Origin: Cinclus cinclus
Lineage: Eukaryota; Chordata; Aves; Passeriformes; Cinclidae
DNA length: 64,000 bases
Assembly: GCF_963662255.1 (NCBI RefSeq)
Contig: NC_085049.1
Span: 63,597,158-63,661,157 of the forward strand
Reading direction: 5' to 3'
Shown here: one piece after another, positions 40,901 to 48,421 of the stretch
How positions within the stretch are numbered: position 1 is the stretch's first letter
Layout: each line of letters opens with the position of its first letter
Notes under the pieces: model-generated
The model's database searches: none
Told to the model about the DNA's origin: nothing
The model's input: only the letters and a program-made list of their open reading frames with translations
Made by a program: the position numbers and the translations under genes

Positions 40901-43900
40901 ACAGCTTAAATAATTACATAGAAAACAATTACTTTTACATCAATTAGAAAGCAATTTCAGAGCATTGTGTCTCTTCTGTCCTTTGCAAAGTAAACTTTAG
41001 CAGAGGTAAAAAAAGAGCAAAGTCTGTGACGGTCACCTTGAATTTTGTTTTGCTTCACTTCCTCTGAGATATCAGCCTTACAGAGTAGCTTCATTTTGCA
41101 GTTCACAGTCACAAAATTAACTCTTTCCTATTATCTTAAACTGAGGAATATCTGTCCTTAGTTTTCATCCTGGTGAGCCATTGCAGGATACATTATTTAG
41201 AGTCTCTAAAGGGAAGGTGCAGTGTTGCCTTGGCCACTTAAGCTACTTCTATTTGTTCCAAGTGATAGAAAGATCAATGGAAAAGAAATGACCTGTTAGT
41301 GGTATGAAGACCTGAGACAGTAAAACAAACTGCTCAGCCTTACATGACTCTTTTGCAATATCAAGAAATGCTGCTGTCACAGGATACTTTTGTTTCCCTG
41401 TAGAGGCAGTTACCAAAGTCTTCACTGGATGTGTCAGTGTACATGTAAATTTGGGGTGGTTTAGCTATTTTTTTTCCTCTGTTCATAAGTATTGCAGGAC
41501 CTTGCCTAGTTACAAAATTCCTAGGTTTTGAATTTACACAGGATAAAAATTCTGTTTTTCCCTTTCCAAAAATGCTATGTATTGTATTAATTAATAAAAA
41601 GCAAGAGTATTAAAAAAAAAAGTAACAGAGATAAATGAGGAAGGGTCTTTTCTAACTGACTGTTTGTGACTACTCAGCAACCTTGTTTTCACCTATCCTG
41701 TTAATTTCCAGAAAAAAAAGAAAAAGTGAGATAAGTTTAGCCATTTAAAGATTTGGATCTTGACTTCAATGCTTGAGAACACAGGTTGCCTCCATAGCTC
41801 CTCCTTTCAGCATACTCAGTGCAGTTGATAGCATCCCATTTCACTTCTGAGCTTGCTGGAGGGAGCACTGGGCTTGATGAGCCTCAGGTGGTGGCTGACC
41901 TGTTGATACAAGAAGTCCTAGCCAGGCAAAATGATGAGACCATGCAGTGAAAGCCAAGGTAGAAGCTATCATGGAAATAAAAAGAGGATCATTGATGCTG
42001 AAGTCTGTGAGGTTTTATTTCCTGTCCCCTGACTCGTGCACGGGGAATATATAAAAAAAAAAAGGGCAGCATTCTGTGCGTGTCTATTTATAATAATTTG
42101 TTGTATTGTCTACTGCAGTGCTATGGTGTATGGAGTCTAAATGCATGCCTTACTATGTCTTAGTATGTCTCTTAATTTTGTATTTTTTTCCTTTTTTCCC
42201 TGTTACATAGGATGTGGCAGCATTAGAGAGCCAGCCTTTACTTGGATTCACAGTCAGTGAAGTAAAAGGTGAAAACTCAGAGTCTAGAGTGTTCCATTTA
42301 CTGCACAAAAACACTTTATTTTACATATTCAAGGCAGATGATCCCCATTCAGCTCAAAAGTAAGAAACTATTTGAATTCATTTCTGTTGCATATTTCTAG
42401 AAAATTCAGAAGTGGCGAATGTTAATATTCACACATAAAGCATATACATTAAAGACCCATATTATATCATAAGAAAATGAAAGTTTTAAATTACTTAAAC
42501 ACAAGGTTCTGGTTTCATTAGGGCATCTGAAATGAAGGAAGCAGTTTCTCTTTCTGCAAAGGACTGAATGTAGAATGAGAAAGTCAAAGATAAAAAAAAA
42601 AATCTTTCTTTTTCCTTGCCTGTTCCTCTCATTCTAGTCTACTCAAGTGAAAATTGAATGTTACCTTTGGAGAAATCCAGAAAAATGTTTTTAAGAATTA
42701 ACCTATATGCTCCTTTTTTAATTTCATCTGTTCATATTAGTTATTTTTAATCAATATATGGCAGTGAAAAATAAAGCAAACACTGAAACTTGGGGACCAA
42801 GGTTTGAAGTGTGTGAGCTGATGCCCATGAGCACCCAGGCATGCACTCAGACCAAAAGCTGCATTCAAAGAACATTCACACAAACTGTTTCACTTCAAGT
42901 CCTGTCTGAATTTTGAGTCATATTTATCAAGTGTATTATGTCGGTTTCATATAAAATAACGTGGAAGTTTGGTCATGAATCAGTAGAAAACATTCATTAC
43001 ATGATTCATAAGGTAAACTAGAAACGAGCATAGAAGGAATACACGTAATACATGTAAGCTGTCTTTCTTATACACCTGTCTTATCTGACTGGTTTCACTG
43101 CAGTTTCCCCAAATGAATTTTACATTATTAAAAAGATTTGATGCATTTACAAGTCCATTGTTAGTACTTAAACATTCAAATGGATGCAGATTTAGTTTTC
43201 TGCAAATAAGAACATTCTAAAAACAAAGTATCCAGTACAATAGGAAACTTTGAACAGCTGAGAGCATGCTTAATGACACTTCTTTACAGAAAAAAATCTG
43301 GAAGTCTTTATTTGATTTTTGGGAGTACTTTGTGCAGATGTGCATAAATGTTTCTTTGTTAATTAAGATACTAGCCTGTTGTTTTCCCTGTGTCCTCATT
43401 TGTACTATATAAAACAAACTAAAAACCCCCCAGGCATTCAGTAGGGTTAGTTTTTTTTTTACTCAGTCAATGGCTTTTCTCATCAGAAGAAAACTTGAAA
43501 TTTGACATAATGTGTTTTACTGAGGTTAGAAATAACATTAAGCACTTAGAATTTCAAGCTATCTCCAAGTATTTAATATCCTTAGGAGACATATGATGAA
43601 CCTTCAGAATAAATGCTGCTTTTACATCCTTAAAAGGAAAAACAAAAACATGCTGTTGGCATGGTTGCATCAGTGGACACTATTTTTTCCTGATAGGACC
43701 AAAGAAATATCTGATGTATGTGTCTAAGTGCAGTAATAAATTTTAACAAATGATTATTTTTTCAATGTGGTTTTAAATTCTGGTGCTATGTTCAATGCTT
43801 AAGCTGTTTATGATTTTTTTTTTTGCATTTGTATTCAACTTTAGTTGTTTTTAATGTATACATGATAGTGGCGAATACTAAAAATATTACTAAAAAGTAA

Positions 43901-44923
43901 GGTAGATGTTTGAGTTGTGTGTGCAGACGTGCATGAGCACTAATACATGATTAATACGTTCATGCCAAAAGCTTGATTTCAAAGAACATGCACACAGTCA
44001 CAAAATTAAATGCTCAGGGCAAGGAAGAGCCAACATCTGTGACTAATGTTTAGATACCCTGTGAATACAAAGACAGTTTGAATTTCCATGATAAAGATAA
44101 TTACAGTCTTTGTCTCATTCAGTTCTTCCAAGATTTCCACTAAGGAAAAAAAAAAAAAACTCATTATGTGGGCCTCTTACCTTTACATATACACAGTTCA
44201 GCCCTCACTCAGAAAACAGAATTATTTGTTCTGCAGCATTGGAGTGCTTCAGGATCATTAATTTTTACATCCTTGAGAAGCTGAGGACGTTTATGAGCTC
44301 CCTGACCAAGAAACAAAAGAAACCACAGCTATATAGGGAGTAAAAGTATCTGCACTCTGAATTTCCAGTTTGAGAAACCTTGGATCAGCTTTTTGGGACT
44401 TTGGGACTTCCCCTTGTGCCATCTTTGCCCTTCTCTGCCTTTCCATGTGCCATGTGACCTCTTCCCTCAGCCCCAGTCCTGGCTTTTACCTGCAGCAGAA
44501 GCAGAGAGCATGGGTTCTGCAGATGGCTGCCTCAGTTACAGCAGTGTCCCAATTCCTCACAGATCATGTTTGTGGTGAACAAGAGAAGGGAGTATTGGGG
44601 GTTTTAAAGGTATGCAGAACTTCGGCATGGCCTACTTTGATTTGATTTCCCAGGTTCACCAGTTCTTCATGCATGTAACTTCAGCATGGGAGAGGTACAG
44701 AAAAAAGCTATCGATGTACCAGGCTGCTTTGTATGTTTGGACTCATTGGATAGATTTTGGTATTTGCACCCACAGACCCTGGTAGTGGAAGTATGCTCTT
44801 ACCTCTTGTGTGAATCTGTAGCTAGTGACAGCAATGAGGTTTATTCTTTATCAGCTACTTCCTAACAGTGTTTAATTTTCTAACAGGTGGATAGAAGCTT
44901 TTCAAGAAGGCACTGTATTATAG
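4753..44923 (+). CDS. FGD6: FGD6, 3' half (19 coding exons; DH-PH-FYVE-PH)
   Basis: FGD6 is a FYVE, RhoGEF and PH domain protein that activates Rho-family GTPases (Cdc42 for this family) at endosomal and plasma membranes. The coding exons are 4753-4900, 7567-7634, 7727-7757, 16109-16260, 17020-17176, 17849-17936, 23455-23505, 26459-26517, 26659-26730, 27232-27300, 28842-28925, 30073-30152, 34553-34655, 35142-35288, 36131-36233, 38166-38293, 39872-40000, 42211-42359 and 44887-44923. All introns are GT-AG and all phases join, giving 617 codons plus one leading base. In this numbering the DH domain is about 58-250, PH1 275-370, FYVE 399-465 and PH2 518-615. FGD6 is separated from other FGD members by my memory of its sequence and by the neighbouring NR2C1. 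The N-terminal half is upstream of the window. No frameshift or premature stop is seen. Confidence 0.95.
4901..7566 (+). other. FGD6 intron, no other gene seen
   Basis: This 2.7-kb AT-rich intron contains scattered open frames of about 60-114 codons on both strands (for example 5380-5703 and 5657-6001), with no recognisable domain. I see no identifiable mobile element. It ends in a standard acceptor, TTGCAG, at 7561-7566. Confidence 0.6.
7567..7634 (+). CDS. FGD6: FGD6 exon: start of the DH domain
   Basis: This 68-bp exon reads [20 protein letters not shown] and then EK, followed by two bases of a valine codon. The [13 protein letters not shown] stretch is the first helix of the Dbl-homology domain (conserved region 1), where the substrate GTPase is contacted. 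The donor is AAGT|GTAAGT, a full consensus. Only a 92-bp intron separates it from the next exon. Confidence 0.93.
7727..7757 (+). CDS. FGD6: FGD6 micro-exon (31 bp), DH helix 1 continued
   Basis: This 31-bp exon completes the split valine and encodes [10 protein letters not shown]. It is bordered by TGATAG and GTAAGT. The reading continues directly from the previous exon, and it ends in phase 0 in front of the 8.35-kb intron. Exons this short usually depend on strong splice sites, and both borders here are strong. Confidence 0.93.
8042..8075. repeat. Perfect inverted repeat, 14-bp arms, 6-nt loop
   Basis: The arms are 8042-8055 and 8062-8075, and the loop CTTGTA is at 8056-8061. The arms, built on TTTATAAGCCAG, are exact reverse complements. 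This can form a hairpin in the FGD6 pre-mRNA or a small cruciform. No known element was recognised around it. Confidence 0.85.
9440..9463. repeat. AT-rich near-palindrome, 11-bp arms, 2-nt spacer
   Basis: The arms are TTATTAAATCA (9440-9450) and its exact complement (9453-9463), separated by GT. The sequence is AT-rich, so chance or slippage origin is plausible. Confidence 0.8.
11171..11235. repeat. Imperfect AT-rich tandem repeat
   Basis: A unit resembling TATTATGATGTCTATTT followed by CATAA occurs about two to three times in this intronic stretch, just after a short (TA)n run. It looks like local duplication of AT-rich sequence. Confidence 0.5.
12820..12839. repeat. 20-bp perfect palindrome containing GAACGTTC
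   Basis: TGGAAAGAACGTTCTTTCCA reads the same on both strands. Its centre matches the inverted nGAAnnTTCn unit of heat-shock-factor sites. That match is only to the core, and binding is inference. Confidence 0.85.
12887..12931. repeat. Perfect inverted repeat, 18-bp arms, 9-nt loop
   Basis: The arms are 12887-12904 and 12914-12931, exact reverse complements centred on the loop at 12905-12913. A 6-bp inverted repeat (AGCTGT/ACAGCT, 12871-12888) overlaps its left edge. This is the longest perfect hairpin I noticed in the window. Confidence 0.9.
13047..13067. repeat. Inverted repeat, 8-bp arms, 5-nt loop
   Basis: ATCCCAGC at 13047-13054 pairs with GCTGGGAT at 13060-13067 around AAGAA. It directly follows a run of adenines. 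Confidence 0.75.
13182..13297. repeat. T-rich low-complexity block (TTG/T runs)
   Basis: This is about 115 bp of T runs broken by G (GTTGTTGTT and TTTTTG units) in an FGD6 intron. No element termini are visible. Confidence 0.8.
14133..14344 (+). other. Possible alternative terminal exon or coding relic in the FGD6 intron
   Basis: A strong polypyrimidine tract and CAG end at 14132. An AATAAA lies at 14339-14344. In between, a 29-codon frame (14230-14316, stop 14317-14319) reads [15 protein letters not shown] near its end and closes 20 bp before AATAAA. If joined to the preceding FGD6 exon (phase 0), the product would add HFLSSLSC and stop, truncating FGD6 early in the DH domain. It could instead be a decayed retrocopy of another mRNA's 3' end. 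I do not recognise the peptide. It may be chance. Confidence 0.3.
16109..16260 (+). CDS. FGD6: FGD6 exon: DH domain, middle
   Basis: This 152-bp exon encodes [16 protein letters not shown], then [20 protein letters not shown] and the following charged helix to HW, with tryptophan split over the junction. It covers DH helices 1-3. The acceptor is CTGGCAG and the donor CTG|GTGACT. The following 759-bp intron (16261-17019) contains nothing I can identify. Confidence 0.95.
17020..17176 (+). CDS. FGD6: FGD6 exon: DH domain, helices 3-4
   Basis: This 157-bp exon reads [20 protein letters not shown], then the [15 protein letters not shown] and VVKDFE segments, typical of conserved region 2 of FGD DH domains. 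It is bordered by TTTCTAG and GAG|GTATGG. The open frame that runs on past the donor to 17326 is simple read-through. The next intron (17177-17848) has no recognisable content. Confidence 0.95.
17849..17936 (+). CDS. FGD6: FGD6 exon: DH conserved region 3
   Basis: This 88-bp exon encodes [20 protein letters not shown]. The motif [11 protein letters not shown] (residues 199-209 in my numbering) is the hallmark of the long C-terminal DH helix that forms the GTPase exchange surface. It is bordered by TTTCAG and ACAG|GTACAG. The key residues are intact, so exchange activity is expected. Confidence 0.96.
18041..18100. repeat. 29-bp tandem duplication
   Basis: The units 18041-18069 and 18072-18100 share ATATGTGAAGCT, a T run and AAAACATG, with a few differences. 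They are separated by two bases. It is a simple local duplication in an intron. Confidence 0.8.
18550..18710 (+). mobile_element. Ancient MIR-like SINE relic
   Basis: The order of elements matches the amniote MIR/CORE-SINE body: a CTGGGCTCTGTACCCTGCTC-type segment, then TGGCACTGG, GCCTTGAGCAAGTCACCTCC, GTCTGTAAAG and GTGAAGTATTTTGAGATATG. The consensus remembered for this family has the GACCTTGGGCAAGTCAC core and a GTAAAGTGCTTTGAGAT end. The copy is strongly diverged, as expected for an insertion older than birds. Confidence 0.65.
19763..19782. repeat. Poly-T run
   Basis: This is an uninterrupted run of about 20 T in an FGD6 intron. It could be the remains of a minus-strand retroposed tail, but no element body is evident beside it. 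Confidence 0.8.
23455..23505 (+). CDS. FGD6: FGD6 exon: DH C-terminal helix, 51 bp
   Basis: This exon continues the DH domain as [17 protein letters not shown]. It is bordered by ATACAG and AAG|GTAAAT. The length is a multiple of three, so skipping would keep the frame but remove part of the exchange helix. The following intron (23506-26458) has a (TA)n run near 25122-25148 and nothing else I recognise. Confidence 0.94.
25122..25148. repeat. (TA)n microsatellite
   Basis: This is about 13 uninterrupted TA units in an FGD6 intron. Confidence 0.85.
26459..26517 (+). CDS. FGD6: FGD6 exon: end of the DH domain
   Basis: This 59-bp exon reads [19 protein letters not shown], the last part of the DH C-terminal helix before the DH-PH linker. 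It is bordered by TTTCAG and GGA|GTAAGT. Only 141 bp of intron separates it from the next exon. Confidence 0.94.
26555..26591. repeat. (CT)n / TTCTCT polypyrimidine tract in a 141-bp intron
   Basis: A long run of CT and TTCTCT units occupies the middle of the short intron 26518-26658. Such tracts are typical binding sites for polypyrimidine-tract-binding proteins. A regulatory role here is inference. Confidence 0.8.
26659..26730 (+). CDS. FGD6: FGD6 exon: DH-PH1 linker
   Basis: This 72-bp, in-frame exon encodes [20 protein letters not shown] and then QPGR, the linker into the first PH domain. It is bordered by CTCATAG and AGG|GTAAGT. The next intron (26731-27231) shows no other feature. Confidence 0.95.
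27232..27300 (+). CDS. FGD6: FGD6 exon: start of PH domain 1
   Basis: This 69-bp exon encodes [20 protein letters not shown] and then FFL, the first strands of a PH domain (the [10 protein letters not shown] strand and the basic loop that usually meets phosphoinositides). It is bordered by TTACTAG and CTG|GTAAGA. The following intron (27301-28841) contains a pyrimidine-rich block near 27630-27702 and no recognised element. Confidence 0.95.
27630..27702. repeat. Polypyrimidine low-complexity block
   Basis: This is a C/T-only-biased stretch with CCCTCC and TTCCTTCC units and a C run, inside an FGD6 intron. It is purine/pyrimidine strand-asymmetric and could form triplex DNA. Confidence 0.7.
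28842..28925 (+). CDS. FGD6: FGD6 exon: PH domain 1, central strands
   Basis: This 84-bp exon reads [20 protein letters not shown] and then MLSLAGMK. The FNDALLY strand is a standard PH core motif. It is bordered by ATTACAG and AAG|GTGAGT. The intron at 28926-30072 contains overlapping domain-free frames only. Confidence 0.95.
30073..30152 (+). CDS. FGD6: FGD6 exon: PH domain 1, late strands
   Basis: This 80-bp exon reads [20 protein letters not shown] and then SFILSA, with a serine split across the junction. It is bordered by CTGAAG and AG|GTAAGT. Confidence 0.94.
30153..34552 (+). other. FGD6 intron (4.4 kb)
   Basis: The intron carries a poly-T run (30451-30473) and a more GC-rich patch near 32090-32350 with overlapping open frames on both strands (32034-32426 minus, 32104-32352 plus), none of which shows a domain. 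No mobile element was identified with confidence. Confidence 0.55.
30451..30473. repeat. Poly-T run
   Basis: There are about 23 consecutive T, preceded by TTTTTTGGG, in an intron. Confidence 0.85.
34553..34655 (+). CDS. FGD6: FGD6 exon: end of PH domain 1
   Basis: This 103-bp exon completes the split serine and reads [20 protein letters not shown], then KKRITF and onward. The tryptophan in ERDEWLEAI (residue 361) is the conserved position of the PH C-terminal helix. It is bordered by CAACAG and GAG|GTATAT. The next intron is 486 bp (34656-35141) with nothing recognised. Confidence 0.95.
35142..35288 (+). CDS. FGD6: FGD6 exon: first half of the FYVE zinc finger
   Basis: This 147-bp exon (49 codons, in frame) encodes the N-terminal FYVE half: WIPD at 406-409, Cys415 and Cys418, then the basic RRHHCRACG patch (427-435) with Cys431 and Cys434. 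That patch is the phosphatidylinositol-3-phosphate binding signature. The acceptor is TATCTCAG. The donor is AAG|GTTGGG, which departs from consensus after the GT. Intron retention would add V-G and then a stop. The following intron (35289-36130) has no other feature. Confidence 0.95.
36131..36233 (+). CDS. FGD6: FGD6 exon: second half of the FYVE zinc finger
   Basis: This 103-bp exon reads [19 protein letters not shown], then [15 protein letters not shown]. Cys439, Cys442, Cys460 and Cys463 complete the eight zinc ligands, and RVC (458-460) is the third FYVE signature. The acceptor is TTTACAG and the donor AAG|GTAAAG. Together with the previous exon this makes a canonical FYVE finger, consistent with endosomal targeting. 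Confidence 0.96.
36234..38165 (+). other. FGD6 intron (1.9 kb) with a GC-richer patch
   Basis: No exon or mobile element was recognised. The part at about 37150-37500 is richer in G and C than its surroundings and has a minus-strand frame (37246-37479) without a domain. I cannot say whether it is an old repeat or a regulatory element. Confidence 0.5.
38166..38293 (+). CDS. FGD6: FGD6 exon: FYVE-PH2 linker
   Basis: This 128-bp exon encodes a Ser/Pro/Lys-rich linker reading [20 protein letters not shown] and then [11 protein letters not shown]. This is the segment joining the FYVE finger to the C-terminal PH domain. It is bordered by TTTTAG and GAA|GTAAGT. The segment just after the split Asp ([11 protein letters not shown]) looks less conserved than the rest by memory of the mammalian protein. 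Confidence 0.94.
38675..39537 (+). mobile_element. CR1 LINE, 5'-truncated, with 3' end
   Basis: This is the 3' part of a CR1 non-LTR retrotransposon in the same orientation as FGD6. In order it shows the end of the reverse transcriptase (TTTGCTGAGGATACCAAGCT, where the Asp-Asp catalytic pair would lie), the [11 protein letters not shown] segment, AALAAQ-like and LGC segments, [40 protein letters not shown], and the 3' UTR ending in the family's ATTCT-type repeat (CTGTGATTCTAAGATTCT). Frameshifts and stops show it is inactive. The 5' end is approximate. Confidence 0.92.
39797..39815. repeat. Poly-A run
   Basis: There are about 19 consecutive A shortly upstream of the FGD6 exon at 39872. No retroposed body was recognised directly before it. 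Confidence 0.8.
39872..40000 (+). CDS. FGD6: FGD6 exon: start of PH domain 2
   Basis: This 129-bp exon (43 codons) has [20 protein letters not shown] as its core (SGYL at 524-527), the beginning of the C-terminal PH domain, with the basic KGSKK loop and the WFVI strand. It is bordered by TCTCCAG and GAG|GTAAGA. Confidence 0.96.
40540..40566. repeat. TA-rich palindromic microsatellite
   Basis: This is an (AT)n run with symmetrical ATATAC/GTATAT shoulders, so the whole stretch is self-complementary. Confidence 0.75.
40857..40879. repeat. (AAAC)n short tandem repeat
   Basis: About five CAAA/AAAC units in an FGD6 intron. Confidence 0.8.
42211..42359 (+). CDS. FGD6: FGD6 exon: PH domain 2, central part
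   Basis: This 149-bp exon reads [20 protein letters not shown], then the [20 protein letters not shown] and KADDPHSAQ segments. It covers strands 3-7 of the second PH domain. It is bordered by TTACATAG and AA|GTAAGA, with a lysine split across the junction. Confidence 0.95.
42760..42890 (+). repeat. Copy 1 of a duplicated intronic segment
   Basis: It shares with 43868-44000 a GTTTGA(A/G)-GTGTGTG start, CATGAGCAC in the middle, and CCAAAAGCT followed by TTCAAAGAACAT and CACACA at the end. The spacing is kept and there are scattered differences. Family unknown. Confidence 0.6.
43868..44000 (+). repeat. Copy 2 of a duplicated intronic segment
   Basis: This is the partner of 42760-42890 in direct orientation about 1.1 kb downstream. 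It could be an old local duplication or two copies of an unrecognised interspersed repeat. Confidence 0.6.
44887..44923 (+). CDS. FGD6: FGD6 last coding exon: end of PH domain 2 and stop
   Basis: One base completes lysine, and then [11 protein letters not shown] and a TAG stop (44921-44923) close the protein. The tryptophan (residue 607) is the conserved residue of the PH C-terminal helix, so the protein ends exactly with that domain, as in mammalian FGD6. The acceptor is TAACAG. Confidence 0.96.
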
Positions 44924-47900
44924 CAGTGTCAGCATTGTGTCTGCAAGTTTAAAGGAAAATATCCAAGAATGGTCATAAAACAGACTACAGCAGTTGTTCA
45001 AAGATACAGAATCCTGCCGTCGCAACCTACGCAAAAGTGTATATTTGTCAGGATTAGGAGTTGTTGCATTTTTAGTGTAAAGTAATATTTTTCTAAAGAA
45101 TTGTATGTATTTCTGTGTTGATACAAAATGTGTTATTTATTAAATTCCAATGTTTACTTAAATGGGTGGAATTATTTGTGCATTGAAGTCCAAAGTGTCC
45201 TCAGAATGGCAGATTGTTGGTCAACAGATTCATAAACTTTATGCTTTATTGAACAAAAAAACCCACAAAACAAATGTGTTGCAATTGTACATTTCGTTGT
45301 GATTTGTGTATAGGTTCTTGAGCTGCTGATGTTCACTTTGCAATTTAGCAAGAACAGATTGGTATAGGAATTTCACAGATTTGTGATCTTTGTTGACTAT
45401 GTAAGCTCCTTCATGAGAAGTTGTATGATATTGATGCTCCTTTCCTTGAATGGCAGTTGAAATCTTGCATACCAGTACATTAAAACAGTACCACAAATTC
45501 TGTATCATAAAAACAAAATGCAGTTCAATCATTAAAAAATAGAAAAGGGAAAAATATTTTTAAAACAGTTTGAAATTACAGGGATAAAGCACTAGAGCTG
45601 TTACAGTACTACAGATACCACAGAAACTAAATGAGTTATCCAGTACTTGTGGGATGTATTCTCTTTTTATGTTCCCAGTAATAATTCAAAACAGAGTAAA
45701 AATACATTTTTTATAATCAAAGACAAAATATCTTACTTGTTTTAAAACTTCATGTCAAATGAGTTCTGTATACAATATGAAACACTGTATAAATTATTGT
45801 TCAAAGAACAGTAAGTATGTGCACCCTCCTCTCTGAAAACTTTAAAACTATTGTATATTTAAATATTACATTTAAACTGGAATTGTCATACCAAGACAAC
45901 AAAGCTTTTTTAGTGCAGAAGGCATTGAAAATGCATACCATTCTTTGACATACCTTTTGTTTACAATATGATTTGTTCTGTTTGACACTTTAAAACAGAA
46001 TTCAGCTTTAGGTGTTTGGGTTTTGGGGTTTTTTTCCTAAAGAAAATCATCAGTATACCTCATTAGGAAATAGTCACTGATGATTCTGGTGCATTTATTC
46101 TATTTAACTTTTTAAAAAGTTTAACACTGTATTAGCATGAATGGAACTAAAACTATGAAACCCACATGAAAGGAAGCCATTTTTATGTCAAATGCAATGC
46201 ATAGGTAGTCAGTTGATTTTGCTGTATGAAACACTTTTCATAGTCCCCTGAATCAAGATAGTTGTGGTAACAAAATTAAGAGCAATTAACTTTTAATTAA
46301 TAGTTTGAATTCCATGTTAATAGCTATTATGTGGCCTCAGAGCAGAAAAAGAAGGGATGATAAAACAGTTAATATACCAAAATCCTCTTATTCCCTCAAT
46401 ATACCTCAAAGTCATGTCCAAGATACTAACAGAGCTCTGAAGAAGCTTGATTTCCAAGAGCTTCTCTAAAGTTAGTAGTGGGCTTGGAAGTCAAATTCTT
46501 AATATTAACTATACAAGAAATTTTATTGACTTTCAGCATTTCAGCTGAGTACCTTATGAATCAGGGACTTAAGGCTGTAGATCTGACTTCCCTCAGGAAT
46601 GCTAGAGATTTGACCAGATAGTGCTGGAAATGCAATAGGAGTCTGATAAAAGCCTTTATTCTCTTTTATTGTAATACAAATGTGCTAAATGAATACTTTT
46701 CTTTTGTTGTATACAAAGGGTTTTTACTTAATTTTCAAAAACTACTGGTGACTGAAGCTATTATTACCATGTCTCTTCAGGGTGATTTCTGACATGATTT
46801 TTACTGTAGCAAAACAAAACTGATATCAATATAACATAGATGTGATGTGTCTCTTCCAGCTTATAGTATCAAGGGGAAGAGCTTCTTCATATTTTCATAG
46901 GCACTGCACACCAACAAAGATGACAAGTCATGAAGCAGCAAATGAATCACAAATTTGGCTAGAAGCGAGCTAATTTAATTTCAGTTAATGCTTTAATATT
47001 TTCCCCTGCTGCGAAACAGAGCAATAAAAGTCAAAACACACACTGAATAAGGTGCCCAAGTTTTGCTTCATGTGGTGTCACTACCTCTAGAGGATTTGGT
47101 GCAGAGGGAGAAAATTGTTTGAAGCGTTCTCTGGAAATCAGAGGACTTCTTACAGAAGTGGTTGATCAATCAAAAAATTTGTGACAGAAATAGATTGGAA
47201 CAGAGCCTTATAAACAATAGTATACATACTGCAGTCATATTGTGTGTGAAAAAAATTGTCTTTGTAAATGTGTTTGAATACTTCTTTTCCTCTCTCTTGC
47301 ATTAGTGTTTTGTGTCATATGAAAAACCCACAACACAAGCATTTTCATAACATTTTCAAATGGTCACTTTTCAAACTTGCCCTGTTTCTGCAGTTCATCT
47401 TCCAGTTTGATTCATTACCATCAAAAGTAAAATATTCATGTCTTGATTTGGCTGCACACTAAAACAAGATCAGAACTTTTTAGACACCCAGCTACCTCTT
47501 CTTATAAGAATCTATAGTTCATAATGAATTTAAGATTGATTAGGAGAGTATGAGACAAACATTAGCATTGAATATTAGTTTTAACATTGTTATTCATAGA
47601 TAAATTAAAGATCTAGGATCTTGGATTTTCTTTAACTTAAAACTGTGTGCCCAAAGAACTTAAACTGAGCAGCTATGGAACACATTTGACTAAATATTTT
47701 GTGCATGGAAACTCAATTACTTAATGATGTTTATTACATCATAACGTAAAGAGATGTCTGGAAAGATAGATTCAGTGCATTTGTTTGCTGTAACTGTTGT
47801 CCCTTATTTACCATCCAAATAGGCTTTTATTTGGAGCAGTCCTAAATCATACTGTCTAAATGGAAGAATAGAATTTTTATTTTGTAACTGAAAACAGTTT

Positions 47901-47970
47901 AAAGTTGTAAATATTTCTGTGGATATTCATCATTTTTGTATAAATAAATTCACATTATTTGAATCTGTGT
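44924..47970 (+). other. FGD6: FGD6 3' UTR (probable extent)
   Basis: About 3 kb of AT-rich sequence follows the stop, with many ATTTA motifs and no domain-bearing frame. A candidate early poly(A) signal ATTAAA is at 45139-45144, another AATAAA at 47023-47028, and the best one at 47943-47948. The far end is therefore inferred from signals rather than from transcripts. ATTTA richness suggests possible mRNA-stability control. Confidence 0.6.
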
Positions 47971-47990
47971 CTTCTGATATTTTGTGTAAT
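47943..47990 (+). terminator. Probable distal poly(A) site of FGD6
   Basis: AATAAA at 47943-47948 is followed within 20-50 bp by a GT/T-rich stretch (CTGTGTCTTCTGATATTTTG and TGTGT), the expected arrangement of a cleavage site. Another AATAAA at 48121-48126 lies a little further on and is a weaker alternative. Confidence 0.55.
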
Positions 47991-48189
47991 TTGTGTGTTC
48001 AGTTATTTTCAAACACCAGAATTTGTTGCCACTACCTGCACATCAGTCTTACTTTAAAAATTATTCTGAAGAATTAAGGGGGTTAAGTCTATGTGAAGGT
48101 CAAATGAAAGATGTTATATTAATAAATCCTTTTACGAAATGTAGTTCTGCTGTATTAAAGTATACCTGAATCACAGCTTCTGTTCGCCT

Positions 48190-48421
48190 TGGATCTTGCA
48201 CCTAGGTCACAACAACCCCAACAGGCTTGGGGCAGGCAAGAGTGTCTGGAAAAAGGACCAGGGGTTGCTGGTCAACAGCAGCTGAACTTGAGCCAGCTGT
48301 GCCCAGGTGGCCAAGAAGGCCAGTGGCATCCTGGCCTGGCTCAGCAATAGGGTGTCCAGCAGGACCAGGGCAGTGGTTGTCCTCGTGTACTCGACACTGA
48401 TGAGGCCATGCCTCAAATGCC
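48190..48421 (+). mobile_element. CR1 LINE fragment, left part (split by an LTR)
   Basis: This resembles the CR1 ORF2 end: TTGCACCTAGGTCACAACAA, then CTGAACTTGAGCCAG, CCCAGGTGGCCAAGAAGGCC, and AGCAGGACCAGG to the CTCGACACTGATGAGGCC stretch. It stops exactly at the ATGCC target site of the solo LTR and resumes at 49040 with the next codons of the same CR1 (GTGTTCAGTTCTGGGCACCT). Stops and frameshifts make it inactive. Confidence 0.9.

Larger units (their letters stand above)
40001..42210 (+). other. FGD6 intron (2.2 kb)
   Basis: This intron contains a TA-rich palindromic stretch (40540-40566) and a short (AAAC)n array (40857-40879). Open frames at 40598-40947 overlap each other and lack domains. 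No mobile element was recognised. Confidence 0.6.
42360..44886 (+). other. Last FGD6 intron, with two related segments
   Basis: Two similar pieces of about 130 bp occur at 42760-42890 and 43868-44000, described separately. Open frames at 44110-44645 show no domain. No known mobile element was identified. Confidence 0.55.

Noticed and set aside
45239..45532. 97-codon minus-strand frame in the FGD6 3' UTR
   Set aside because: AT-rich with no domain. A TTTATT on the plus strand nearby could mimic a minus-strand poly(A) signal, but nothing else supports an antisense gene.
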